Part shown: positions 1 through 7,444 of the stretch, piece after piece | How positions within the stretch are numbered: position 1 is the stretch's first letter | How the letters are laid out: each line of letters starts with the position of its first letter | NCBI RefSeq assembly: GCF_009569385.1 | Contig: NZ_WBOF01000001.1 | Location: 4,391,501-4,455,500 of the forward strand | From: Streptomyces kaniharaensis | Lineage (GTDB): Bacteria; Actinomycetota; Actinomycetes; Streptomycetales; Streptomycetaceae | Direction: 5' to 3' | Length of the DNA: 64,000 nucleotides | Notes under the pieces: model-generated | Seen by the model: only the letters and a program-made list of their open reading frames with translations | Told to the model about the DNA's origin: nothing | Database searches by the model: none | Made by a program: the position numbers and the translations under genes

Positions 1-135
1 GACGCCGACGGTCTTGGTGTCGGTGTACTCGCCGGTGAACGGACGCTCGGTGCCCGCCTCGCGGAGCACGCGGTACTCCTGCGGAGAGAGCTGGGCCCGC
101 CACTCGGCCTCGGTCTTCTCGATCTCGTAGCTCAT
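1..135 (-). CDS. msrB: Peptide-methionine (R)-S-oxide reductase MsrB, 5' part only
   Basis: Only the first 45 codons are in the window; the gene continues beyond the left edge. The ATG at 135 is preceded on the minus strand by a GGGAG ribosome site. The N-terminus (starting MSYEIEKTEAEWRAQL and followed by a LSPQEYRVLREAGTE segment) is the typical start of actinobacterial MsrB, which reduces methionine-R-sulfoxide in proteins using thioredoxin. The zinc cysteines and catalytic Cys are outside the window, so the call rests on the N-terminal signature alone. It lies 22 bp downstream of murC on the same strand and is probably co-transcribed with it. Confidence 0.8.
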   Translation of the reverse strand, partial: MSYEIEKTEAEWRAQLSPQEYRVLREAGTERPFTGEYTDTKTVGV

Positions 136-157
136 CACGGCTCCCGGTCGGCGTACG

Positions 158-1561
158 TCAGACGTTCGAGGCAACGTTCGCGAGGTGCTTCAGAATTTCG
201 GGGCCGAGGTTGGTGACGTCCCCCGCGCCCATGGTGAGCAGCAGGTCGCCCGGGCGGGCGAGGCCGGCCAGCACGGCGGGAGCGGCGGCGAAGTCGTGCT
301 CGGCGGTGACGTCGGCGTCGGCCCGGCGGGCGGCGTCGATGATCAGCTCGCTGGTCACGCCCGGGATCGGGTCCTCGCGGGCCGGGTAGATGTCCAGCAC
401 CACCGAGGCGTCGGCGAGCGCGAGCGCCTGCCCCATCTCCTCGGCGAGCTGCTGGGTGCGGCTGAACAGGTGCGGCTGGAAGACCACCAGCACCCGCCCC
501 TCGGCCGCCTCGCGGATCGCCTCCAGGTCGGCGGTCATCTCGGTCGGGTGGTGGGCGTAGGAGTCGATCACCTGGACGCCGCCCGCCTCGCCCTTGAGCT
601 GGAGCCGGCGGCGCACCCCGGTGTAGGCGCCGAGCGCCTTGGCCAGGTCCGCGGCCGGGACGCCCAGCGCGACGCCGGCGGCCAGCGCGGCGACCGCGTT
701 GTGGGCGTAGTGGCGGCCGGGCACCGAGACGGTGAAGGTCAGCTTCGAGCCGTCCAGCAGGACGGTGACCTCGCTGGTCATGCCGCGGGCGACGACCGAC
801 AGGACGCGGACGTCGGCGTCCTCGGCGGCGCCGACGGTGACCACGTTCAGGCCCGCGCGGTCGATCACCCGGGAGGTCAGCTCCCGGGCGCCGTCGTGGT
901 CGGCGGAGACGACCAGCGTGCCGCCCGGGGTGATCCGGCCGACGAACGTCTCGAAGGACTCGTAGATCTCGTCGATCGAGGCGTAGTTGGCGTGGTGGTC
1001 CAGCTCCACGTTGAGCACGATCGCCACCTCGGGCGCGTACTTATGGAAGCTGCGGTCGCTCTCGTCGGCCTCGGCGACGAAGATCTCGCCGGTGCCGTGG
1101 TGGGCGTTGGAGCCGGGCGCGTCGAGGTCGCCGCCGATCGCGTAGGACGGGTCGAGGCCCAGCTCGCCGAGGGCGACGGCGAGCATGCTGGTGGTGGTGG
1201 TCTTGCCATGGGTGCCGGCCACCGCCAGCGCCCGGCGCCCGCCCATCAGCGCGGCCAGCGCGTCGGAGCGGTGCACCACCGGGATGCCGCGCTCGCGGGC
1301 CGCGGCCAGCTCCGGGTTGTCGGCGCGGATGGCGCTGGAGACGACCACGCTGCTGGTGCCGTCCGGCACGTGCTCGGCGGCGTGGCCGACGTGCACGGTC
1401 GCGCCGAGGGCGCGCAGCGCGAGGACGGTCTCGGACTCCTTGGAGTCGCTGCCGGAGACGCTGGCGCCGCGCACCGCGAGGATCTTCGCCAGCCCGGACA
1501 TCCCGGCGCCGCCGATGCCGATGAAGTGCGGGGCGTGCAGGTCGTGCGCGGCGTCGTTCAA
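158..1561 (-). CDS. murC: UDP-N-acetylmuramate--L-alanine ligase MurC
   Basis: Cytoplasmic peptidoglycan enzyme that adds L-Ala to UDP-MurNAc using ATP. The 467-residue product has the N-terminal nucleotide-binding loop GIGGAGMSG at about residues 15-23 and the Mur ligase ATP loop GTHGKTTTT at 116-124, followed by the central Mur ligase domain and the C-terminal domain that binds the incoming amino acid. Length is normal. The start is a TTG with GGAG about 8 nt upstream; the protein begins only 10 residues before the conserved PHFIGIGGAG, which supports this start. msrB follows 22 bp downstream. Having murC here, outside the division and cell wall (dcw) cluster, is usual for streptomycetes. 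Confidence 0.95.
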   Translation of the reverse strand: MNDAAHDLHAPHFIGIGGAGMSGLAKILAVRGASVSGSDSKESETVLALRALGATVHVGHAAEHVPDGTSSVVVSSAIRADNPELAAARERGIPVVHRSDALAALMGGRRALAVAGTHGKTTTTSMLAVALGELGLDPSYAIGGDLDAPGSNAHHGTGEIFVAEADESDRSFHKYAPEVAIVLNVELDHHANYASIDEIYESFETFVGRITPGGTLVVSADHDGARELTSRVIDRAGLNVVTVGAAEDADVRVLSVVARGMTSEVTVLLDGSKLTFTVSVPGRHYAHNAVAALAAGVALGVPAADLAKALGAYTGVRRRLQLKGEAGGVQVIDSYAHHPTEMTADLEAIREAAEGRVLVVFQPHLFSRTQQLAEEMGQALALADASVVLDIYPAREDPIPGVTSELIIDAARRADADVTAEHDFAAAPAVLAGLARPGDLLLTMGAGDVTNLGPEILKHLANVASNV

Positions 1562-1582
1562 GGCGGGGCTCCGTACGGGCGA

Positions 1583-1617
1583 TGGGCCCCTCCCGCCCGG
1601 TGGCGGGCAAGGAGGGA
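1583..1617 (-). promoter_or_regulatory. Leader element upstream of murC, shared with the MFS gene
   Basis: Read on the minus strand, 22 nt upstream of the murC start, the element is TCCCTCCTTGCCC, 10 variable bases, then GGGAGGGGCCCA. The same two blocks (with 12 variable bases between) lie upstream of the MFS gene at 47186-47222. CCCTCC and GGAGGG can pair to form a hairpin. I do not recognise it as a named RNA family; function is unknown. Confidence 0.4.
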
Positions 1618-1639
1618 TGGTGGACAGGCGGACGACAGC

Positions 1640-1674
1640 GAATCGTCCTCGCGGGCGGGCCGCAAGGACGATTC
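1640..1674 (-). terminator. Hairpin after the stress-protein-like gene
   Basis: A perfect 10-bp inverted repeat, GAATCGTCCT paired with AGGACGATTC across a 15-nt GC-rich loop. It lies 21 nt beyond the stop codon of the 1695-2156 gene on the minus strand and upstream of murC, so it probably ends that transcript. Confidence 0.55.
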
Positions 1675-1694
1675 TGCACCACGTGCGGGTCGGC

Positions 1695-2156
1695 TCAGGA
1701 GTCGCTGGCGAACAGCCGGAGCACCGGGACTCCCACCTTGTGCCTGGCCTGGGAGGCCCAGTCGCGGTGGAAGAACTCCTCCACGAAGTGCGGGGAGGTG
1801 AGCACCACCACCTCGTCCGCCCGGTGCTCCTCGACCACGGCGCGCAGCCGGTCCAGGGGCTTGTCCTCGACCAGCTCGCCGACCGCCTCGGCGCCGGCCT
1901 GGCGCAGGTGGCGCAGGCTGTGTTCGAGCGATTCGGTCGCCACCGTCGGCCCGGTCTCGGACTCGTCGTGCTCGTGCACCACCTTGTCGAGGTGGCCGAG
2001 GGCGACGTCGTCCAGCGCCCGCAGCAGCTCGTCCTGCTTGCCGCGCGGCTGCATCAGGACGACGAAGGAGACCTTCTCGTCGCTGTGGAGCGTGGTGACG
2101 AGCTCCACGTCCGCGTCGGAGAGCGCCTTTTCGATCATCAGTACCGTCTTGAACAC
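1695..2156 (-). CDS. Conserved actinobacterial protein, universal-stress-protein-like fold
   Basis: 153-residue protein with alternating hydrophobic strands and helices (TVLMIEKAL, VSFVVLMQP, DEVVVLTSPH, VPVLRLF) that suggest a USP/Rossmann-like alpha/beta fold. Close streptomycete relatives have, as I recall, often been labelled indole-3-glycerol phosphate synthase, but nothing here looks like a TIM barrel with that active site, so I do not adopt that name. The GTG at 2156 is chosen because AAGGGA lies 6 nt upstream; the reading frame upstream of it is Gly/Pro-rich with no ribosome site. A terminator-like hairpin follows at 1640-1674. Role unknown; a stress or nucleotide-binding function is only inference. 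Confidence 0.6.
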   Translation of the reverse strand: MFKTVLMIEKALSDADVELVTTLHSDEKVSFVVLMQPRGKQDELLRALDDVALGHLDKVVHEHDESETGPTVATESLEHSLRHLRQAGAEAVGELVEDKPLDRLRAVVEEHRADEVVVLTSPHFVEEFFHRDWASQARHKVGVPVLRLFASDS

Positions 2157-2283
2157 GTGAGTCCCTTCCACTGGCCGGCCCCCGGGCCCCGGCATCGCAT
2201 TCCCCGTGCCCGCGGAGGCCTTCGGCCCGCTGCTCGCCCGGCACGCGGGCCGCGCGGACGAAAGGCCCCCAAGGGGAACGGGA

Positions 2284-3075
2284 TCACTCTCCGGGGGTCA
2301 CGGGGTCATCCGGACGCAGGTGACGCAGGTAACGGGTGAAAAGGAATCCTTTCTGCTCGATCAATGAGACCAGCCGCATCCGCTGCGCGTCAGGCATTTG
2401 CGCATCGTGGATGATGCGCGGCGCGTCGCCGCCCGTGATCAACGGGGCCAGCGACAGGCACAACTCGTCCAGCAGGCCCTCCGCCGCCAGCTGTCCCAGC
2501 AGCCGCGGGCCGCCCTCGCTCAGCAACCGCGTCCAGCCCCGCTCCACCAGCGCGGCCACAGCCGCCCGCAGGTCCACCGAGCCCTCCCCGGCCAGGACGA
2601 CGTCGGCCACCTCGGCCACCGCGCGGCGGCGCTCGGCCGGGGCGTCCGCGGTGGTGATCACCACCGTCCTGACCAGCGGCTCGGTGAACAGCGGAGCGCT
2701 CAGGTCCAGCGCCAGCGACCGGCTCACGATCGCGATCGCCGGGGCCGGGGCCTGCCCGGCCGCCGCCCGCGCCGCCGCGAACTCGGCCCGGGCCCGGCCC
2801 GGCCGGTAGCCCTCCGCGCGGACCGTCTCCGCGCCCACCAGCACCACGTCGGACAGCGCCCGCAGCACCCCGAAGATCCGCTTGTCGGCGTCCCCGGAGA
2901 GGCCCTCGGACAGGCCGTCGAGCCTCGCCCCGCCGTCCAGCCCGGCCACCATGTTCGCGCGCAGCCACGGGCGGCCCCGGTTCACCTGGTCGGGGTACGC
3001 GTAGACAGCGGCGAGCGACTCCAGCGAGGACGGGTCGGCGACCGGCTCGCCCAACGGGCTGATCAACAGTTGCAT
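2284..3075 (-). CDS. Pyrimidine reductase family protein (RibD C-terminal domain)
   Basis: 263-residue stand-alone relative of the reductase half of RibD, the riboflavin enzyme that reduces diaminohydroxyphosphoribosylaminopyrimidine with NADPH, and of dihydrofolate reductase. Visible hallmarks are RPWLRANMVAGLDGG near the N-terminus, LVGAETVRAEGYRPG, and LLSEGGPRLLGQLAAEGLLDEL near the C-terminus, the last being the usual RibD reductase signature. No deaminase domain is present. Start ATG at 3075 fits a leaderless transcript, with a -10-like AAGACT 6 nt upstream. It is divergent from zapE. The true substrate is uncertain: many such actinobacterial paralogues are outside riboflavin operons. 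Confidence 0.8.
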   Translation of the reverse strand: MQLLISPLGEPVADPSSLESLAAVYAYPDQVNRGRPWLRANMVAGLDGGARLDGLSEGLSGDADKRIFGVLRALSDVVLVGAETVRAEGYRPGRARAEFAAARAAAGQAPAPAIAIVSRSLALDLSAPLFTEPLVRTVVITTADAPAERRRAVAEVADVVLAGEGSVDLRAAVAALVERGWTRLLSEGGPRLLGQLAAEGLLDELCLSLAPLITGGDAPRIIHDAQMPDAQRMRLVSLIEQKGFLFTRYLRHLRPDDPVTPGE

Positions 3076-3081
3076 ACCGCC

Positions 3082-3087
3082 AGTCTT
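3082..3087 (-). promoter_or_regulatory. -10 box, probable leaderless promoter of the RibD-like reductase
   Basis: AAGACT on the minus strand lies 6 nt before the ATG at 3075, so transcription would begin at the start codon. No good -35 is seen. Confidence 0.4.
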
Positions 3088-3139
3088 CCACCGGGAGTCG
3101 CCCGCCGGTGGCCCGTCCCGGGGGCTTCGGGACCAGGCG

Positions 3140-3145
3140 TACCCT
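3140..3145 (+). promoter_or_regulatory. -10 box, probable leaderless promoter of zapE
   Basis: TACCCT lies 8 nt before the GTG start at 3154, and there is no ribosome binding site in between. This is the arrangement of a leaderless streptomycete mRNA. Confidence 0.45.
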
Positions 3146-3153
3146 CTACTAAC

Positions 3154-4236
3154 GTGCCCGCAGCTCCCCACTCCGCCACCGCGACCGAGCCGATAGCCGC
3201 CGCGAGCGCGGCCGGCTCCCCGATCGCGCTCACCGACCGCCGTCCCGTCGTGCCCGCCGAGCGGCTGGTCGCCGAGATGGTCCCGCCGCCCCGGTTCGCC
3301 GACGTGAGCTTCGGGACGTACATTCCGGACCCGAACCAGCCCAGCCAGTACGAGGCCGTCCAGGTCCTGGAGCAGTTCGCCGGCACCCTCGGCGGAGGCA
3401 ACGGCTCCGCGCCCAAGCGCAGCTGGTTCCGTCGCAGCGCCCCCGCGCCCACCGGCCCGGCCGGCGTCTACCTCGACGGCGGCTACGGCGTCGGCAAGAC
3501 CCACCTGCTCGCCTCGCTCTGGCACACCGCCCCCGGCCCCAAGGCCTTCGGCACCTTCGTCGAGCTGACCAACCTGGTCGGCGCGCTCGGCTTCCAGCAG
3601 GCCGTCCAGACCCTCTCCGGGCACACGCTGCTCTGCATCGACGAGTTCGAGCTCGACGACCCGGGCGACACCGTCCTGGTCTCCACCCTGCTCGGCCGCC
3701 TGGTCGACGCCGGCGTCAAGCTGTGCGCCACCTCGAACACCCTGCCGGAGAAGCTGGGCGAGGGCCGCTTCGCCGCCGCCGACTTCCTGCGCGAGATCCA
3801 GGGCCTGTCCGCGCACTTCCGTCCGACCCGGATCGACGGCCAGGACTACCGCCACCGCGGCCTCCCGGACGCCCCGCCGCCCTACCCCGACGAGACCGTC
3901 GACGCCGTCGCCGCCCGCACCACCGGCGCCTCCCTCGACGACTTCGACGCCCTCCTCGCCCACCTCTCCGCCGTCCACCCCAGCCGCTACGGCGCCATGC
4001 TGGACGACGTGACCGCCGTCTGCCTGCGCGGCGTCCGCCAGGTCGACGACCAGTCCACCGCCCTGCGCCTGGTCGTCCTCGCCGACCGCATGTACGACCG
4101 CGAACTGCCGATCACCGCCTCCGGCATCCCCTTCGACCAGGTCTTCCCCGAGGACATGCTCCGCGGCGGCTACCGCAAGAAGTACCTCCGCGCCATCTCC
4201 CGCCTCGTCGCCCTCGCCCGCGACAGCGCGAAGTAG
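3154..4236 (+). CDS. zapE: Cell division ATPase ZapE (AFG1-like)
   Basis: 360-residue P-loop ATPase of the AFG1/ZapE family. Walker A GGYGVGKTH is at about 109-117 and Walker B LLCIDEFEL at about 159-167; the later motifs CATSNTLPEKLGEGRF and a YRKKYLRAISRL C-terminus are typical of the family. In gamma-proteobacteria ZapE acts at the Z-ring; the actinobacterial role is less clear. The GTG at 3154 gives the normal family length; there is an open extension upstream, but it overlaps the divergent reductase and looks non-coding. The promoter is probably leaderless. uvrB starts 36 bp downstream with its own -10 box. Confidence 0.85.
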   Translation: MPAAPHSATATEPIAAASAAGSPIALTDRRPVVPAERLVAEMVPPPRFADVSFGTYIPDPNQPSQYEAVQVLEQFAGTLGGGNGSAPKRSWFRRSAPAPTGPAGVYLDGGYGVGKTHLLASLWHTAPGPKAFGTFVELTNLVGALGFQQAVQTLSGHTLLCIDEFELDDPGDTVLVSTLLGRLVDAGVKLCATSNTLPEKLGEGRFAAADFLREIQGLSAHFRPTRIDGQDYRHRGLPDAPPPYPDETVDAVAARTTGASLDDFDALLAHLSAVHPSRYGAMLDDVTAVCLRGVRQVDDQSTALRLVVLADRMYDRELPITASGIPFDQVFPEDMLRGGYRKKYLRAISRLVALARDSAK

Positions 4237-4260
4237 GCACCGCTTGTCCGTGGTGGGTCG

Positions 4261-4266
4261 TACGGT
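4261..4266 (+). promoter_or_regulatory. -10 box, leaderless promoter of uvrB
   Basis: TACGGT lies 6 nt before the GTG start of uvrB at 4273; the sequence TACGGTGGA is repeated exactly at the uvrC start. No SOS-type box is visible around it. Confidence 0.55.
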
Positions 4267-4272
4267 GGACTC

Positions 4273-6369
4273 GTGCGACCCATCACGAGTATTGAGCGGT
4301 CAGTGGCGCCCTTCGAGGTCGTCAGTCCCTACCAGCCCAACGGGGACCAGCCGGCGGCGATCGCCGAGCTGGAGCGGCGGATCACGGGCGGGGAGAAGGA
4401 CGTCGTCCTGCTGGGTGCCACGGGTACCGGCAAGTCGGCCACCACGGCCTGGATGATCGAGAAGCTGCAGCGGCCCACCCTGGTGATGGCGCCGAACAAG
4501 ACGCTGGCCGCGCAGCTGGCGAACGAGTTCCGCGAGCTGCTGCCGAACAACGCGGTCGAGTACTTCGTCTCGTACTACGACTACTACCAGCCCGAGGCGT
4601 ACGTCCCGCAGACGGACACCTACATCGAGAAGGACTCCTCGATCAACGAGGAGGTCGAGCGGCTGCGGCACTCCGCGACCAACTCGCTGCTCACCCGCCG
4701 GGACGTGGTCGTGGTCGCCTCCGTCTCCTGCATCTACGGCCTCGGCACGCCGCAGGAGTACGTCGACCGGATGGTGCCGCTCAAGGTCGGCGAGGAGATC
4801 GACCGGGACGTGCTGCTGCGCCGCTTCGTCGACATCCAGTACGCGCGCAACGACGTCGCCTTCACCCGCGGCACCTTCCGGGTGCGCGGCGACACCATCG
4901 AGATCTTCCCTGTCTACGAGGAACTCGCCGTCCGGATCGAGATGTTCGGCGACGAGATCGAGGCGCTGTACACCCTGCACCCGCTCACCGGCGAGATCAT
5001 CAGCCAGGACGAGTCGGTCTACGTCTTCCCCGCCTCGCACTACGTCGCCGGCCCCGAGCGCATGGAGCGGGCGATCGTCGGCATCGAGAAGGAGCTGGAG
5101 GGGACGCTCGGCAAGCTGGAGAAGCAGGGCAAGCTGCTGGAGGCCCAGCGGCTGCGGATGCGCACCACCTACGACATCGAGATGCTTCGCCAGATCGGCA
5201 CCTGCTCGGGCGTCGAGAACTACTCGATGCACTTCGACGGCCGCGAGCCCGGCTCCCCGCCGAACACCCTGCTGGACTACTTCCCGGAGGACTTCCTCCT
5301 GGTCATCGACGAGTCGCACGTCACCGTCCCGCAGATCGGCGCGATGTACGAGGGCGACGCCTCGCGCAAGCGCACCCTGGTCGAACACGGCTTCCGGCTG
5401 CCGTCCGCGATGGACAACCGCCCGCTGAAGTGGGAGGAGTTCCTGGAGCGGACCGGTCAGACGGTGTACCTGTCGGCCACCCCGGGCCCGTACGAGCTGT
5501 CCCGCGGGGACGGCCAGGTCGAGCAGATCATCCGCCCGACCGGCCTGATCGACCCCGAGGTGATCGTCAAGCCGACCGAGGGCCAGATCGACGACCTGGT
5601 GCACGAGGTCCGCAAGCGGGTGGAGCGGGACGAGCGCGTCCTGGTCACCACGCTGACCAAGAAGATGGCCGAGGACCTCACCGACTACATGCTCGGCCTC
5701 GACATCCGGGTCCGGTACCTGCACAGCGACGTGGACACCCTGCGCCGGGTGGAGCTGCTGCGCGAGCTGCGCGCCGGCAAGTACGACGTGCTGGTCGGCA
5801 TCAACCTGCTCCGCGAGGGCCTGGACCTGCCCGAGGTGTCCCTGGTGGCGATCCTGGACGCCGACAAGGAGGGCTTCCTGCGCTCGGGCACCTCGTTGAT
5901 CCAGACGATCGGGCGCGCCGCCCGTAACGTCTCCGGCCAGGTGCACATGTACGCGGACCGGATCACCCCTTCGATGGAGAGGGCGATCGAGGAGACCAAT
6001 CGCCGCCGGGCCGTGCAGCAGGCCTACAACAAGGAGCACGGGATCGACCCGCAGCCGCTGCGGAAGAAGATCGGCGACATCCTGGACACCCTCGCCCGCG
6101 AGGACGTGGACACCGACGAGCTGCTCTCCACCGGCTACCGCGGCGCCGGCCAGAAGGGCGGCAAGGCCCCGACGCCGGCCCTGGGCATCGAGCGCAAGCA
6201 GGGCGAGAGCCTGCCGGCCGCCGAGCTGGCGGAGCTGATCCAGTCGATGACCGACCGGATGCACGCGGCCGCCGCGGACCTCCAGTTCGAGGTCGCGGCA
6301 CGGCTGCGCGACGAGGTGAAGGAGCTGAAGAAGGAGCTGCGGCAGATGCGGGAGGCGGGTGTGGCCTGA
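4273..6369 (+). CDS. uvrB: Excinuclease ABC subunit UvrB
   Basis: DNA damage-verifying helicase-like subunit of nucleotide excision repair. The 698-residue product has Walker A GATGTGKS at 48-55, the damage-probing beta-hairpin region rich in Tyr (SYYDYYQPEAYVP, about 98-110), the DESH box (VIDESHVTVP), helicase motifs V/VI (GINLLREGLDLPEV and QTIGRAARN) and a C-terminal UVR domain (LQFEVAARLRDEVKEL) that binds UvrC. Length is normal. The GTG at 4273 fits a leaderless promoter (TACGGT at 4261-4266). uvrA and uvrC lie within the next 11 kb, so all three excinuclease genes are close together. Confidence 0.97.
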   Translation: MRPITSIERSVAPFEVVSPYQPNGDQPAAIAELERRITGGEKDVVLLGATGTGKSATTAWMIEKLQRPTLVMAPNKTLAAQLANEFRELLPNNAVEYFVSYYDYYQPEAYVPQTDTYIEKDSSINEEVERLRHSATNSLLTRRDVVVVASVSCIYGLGTPQEYVDRMVPLKVGEEIDRDVLLRRFVDIQYARNDVAFTRGTFRVRGDTIEIFPVYEELAVRIEMFGDEIEALYTLHPLTGEIISQDESVYVFPASHYVAGPERMERAIVGIEKELEGTLGKLEKQGKLLEAQRLRMRTTYDIEMLRQIGTCSGVENYSMHFDGREPGSPPNTLLDYFPEDFLLVIDESHVTVPQIGAMYEGDASRKRTLVEHGFRLPSAMDNRPLKWEEFLERTGQTVYLSATPGPYELSRGDGQVEQIIRPTGLIDPEVIVKPTEGQIDDLVHEVRKRVERDERVLVTTLTKKMAEDLTDYMLGLDIRVRYLHSDVDTLRRVELLRELRAGKYDVLVGINLLREGLDLPEVSLVAILDADKEGFLRSGTSLIQTIGRAARNVSGQVHMYADRITPSMERAIEETNRRRAVQQAYNKEHGIDPQPLRKKIGDILDTLAREDVDTDELLSTGYRGAGQKGGKAPTPALGIERKQGESLPAAELAELIQSMTDRMHAAAADLQFEVAARLRDEVKELKKELRQMREAGVA

Positions 6370-6376
6370 CGCGACC

Positions 6377-6402
6377 AGTCGCCGCTCCGAGTCGCCGCTC
6401 CG
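6377..6402. repeat. Tandem 13-bp repeat
   Basis: AGTCGCCGCTCCG occurs twice head to tail just after the uvrB stop codon. Two copies only; no function is evident. Confidence 0.6.
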
Positions 6403-6421
6403 AGATTCCGCTGCGGGTACT

Positions 6422-6458
6422 GCCGGGCGTGGCCGGAATGACACCGGTCAAGCCCGGC
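6422..6458 (+). terminator. Possible terminator of uvrB
   Basis: GCCGGGC at 6422-6428 pairs with GCCCGGC at 6452-6458, and a CCGG/CCGG stem sits inside. It is the only stem-loop shortly after uvrB, but the outer stem is only 7 bp. Confidence 0.35.
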
Positions 6459-6505
6459 GGTGTCTCAGCCTTGTCATAAAGCGGCGAACGCGTGGGGGTC
6501 AGGGG

Positions 6506-6534
6506 TGCCGCAGGCCATAGGCTGGCCTGCGGCA
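6506..6534 (+). promoter_or_regulatory. 12-bp inverted repeat around a TAGGCT -10-like box upstream of terD
   Basis: TGCCGCAGGCCA and TGGCCTGCGGCA form a perfect 12-bp inverted repeat with a 5-nt centre TAGGC. The centre plus the next base reads TAGGCT, a good streptomycete -10. It lies 125 bp upstream of terD. It may be an operator over a promoter or a terminator for readthrough from uvrB; sequence alone does not decide. Confidence 0.4.
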
Positions 6535-6658
6535 TCGCACGCCCGGGACGGGGTGGCGAGCCCGGGAATAGGGGGCCTCAGCCGGGGGACGGCGACGGGG
6601 TGTTCCACCGGGGAGCCGCGCGGGGCCGACCGCGTGGCCGGGCAGAGAGGACAACGTC

Positions 6659-7237
6659 GTGTCGGTGAACCTTGCCAAGGGTCAGCGGGTCAGTCTCCAG
6701 AAGGGCTCGGGCGGCGCGCTGACCGTGGTCCGGATGGGGCTCGGCTGGCAGGCCGCGCCCAAGCGGGGCCTGTTCGGCAGCCGCACCCGGAAGATCGACC
6801 TGGACGCCTCGGCGCTGCTGTACGCCGAGAGGACGCCGTCCGACGTGGTGTTCTTCCAGCACCTGGAGAGCACGGACGGCTCCGTCCGGCACACCGGGGA
6901 CAACCTGGAGGGCGGCTCGGGCGCGGACGACGACGAGGCGATCCTGGTGGACCTGCTGCACGTGCCGGCGCACATCACCCAGGTGGTGTTCACGGTGAGC
7001 TCGTACACCGGTCAGACCTTCGCCGAGGTGCGGAACGCGCACTGCCGGCTGGTGGACGAGACGACAGGGGTGGAGCTGGCCCGCTACGAGCTGGCCGGGG
7101 GAGGCCCGCACACCGGCCAGATCATGGCGAAGGTGGTCCGGGACGGCGCCGGCGGCTGGGAGATGCAGGCGATCGGCGCGCCGGCCAGGGGGCGGACCTT
7201 CCAGGACCTGCTCCCGGCGATCGAGCCGCACCTGTAG
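6659..7237 (+). CDS. TerD family tellurium-resistance/stress protein
   Basis: 192-residue TerD-domain protein. TerD proteins are calcium-binding cytoplasmic proteins linked to tellurite resistance and, in Streptomyces, to calcium-dependent development. Visible features are MSVNLAKGQRVSLQK at the N-terminus, the conserved GLGW, and the acidic metal site DNLEGGSGADDDEAI at about 81-95. The GTG start has AGAGAGGA about 7 nt upstream. terC follows 207 bp downstream under its own promoter and riboswitch-like leader, giving a Ter pair. Several terD paralogues are usual per streptomycete genome, so no letter suffix is assigned. Confidence 0.9.
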   Translation: MSVNLAKGQRVSLQKGSGGALTVVRMGLGWQAAPKRGLFGSRTRKIDLDASALLYAERTPSDVVFFQHLESTDGSVRHTGDNLEGGSGADDDEAILVDLLHVPAHITQVVFTVSSYTGQTFAEVRNAHCRLVDETTGVELARYELAGGGPHTGQIMAKVVRDGAGGWEMQAIGAPARGRTFQDLLPAIEPHL

Positions 7238-7253
7238 GAGGCCTTTACCTTCT

Positions 7254-7282
7254 TTGCCTTTACTTGGCCCCGCTGTTACTCT
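7254..7282 (+). promoter_or_regulatory. terC promoter
   Basis: -35 TTGCCT at 7254-7259 and -10 TACTCT at 7277-7282 are separated by exactly 17 bp. The predicted start is near 7289, right where the folded leader begins. Confidence 0.65.
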
Positions 7283-7290
7283 CGACGGCA

Positions 7291-7404
7291 GCGGAGGGGA
7301 GTATTCCCCTTGCAGTCGTCCCGTCATCACGGGTGCCCGTCGCGGCGCCCCGGGGCGCTGGTCCGTACCGGGTGCAGCCCGGCGGGCGGAAGAGACCTCC
7401 GGCA
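7291..7404 (+). promoter_or_regulatory. yybP-ykoY-like manganese riboswitch in the terC leader
   Basis: The leader begins GCGGAGGGGAGTA and ends AGAGACCTCCGGC. CGGAGG at 7292-7297 pairs perfectly with CCTCCG at 7396-7401 to close the structure, with GC-rich hairpins between. The GGGGAGTA 5' block and the AGACC-type 3' block match my knowledge of the yybP-ykoY (Mn2+) riboswitch, and TerC-family membrane proteins are among its classic targets. The match was made by eye, not with a covariance model. Confidence 0.65.
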
Positions 7405-7444
7405 GTGACGATGACCGTCTCGCCTACCTGCCGGAGGAGCAGCA

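Noticed and set aside
1695..2156. Indole-3-glycerol phosphate synthase
   Set aside because: The name is, as I recall, often attached to homologues, but the 153-residue product lacks the size and motifs of a TIM-barrel TrpC.
2398..3153. N-terminal extension of ZapE
   Set aside because: The frame is open only because of GC bias; it overlaps the divergent reductase gene and its sequence has no ZapE similarity.
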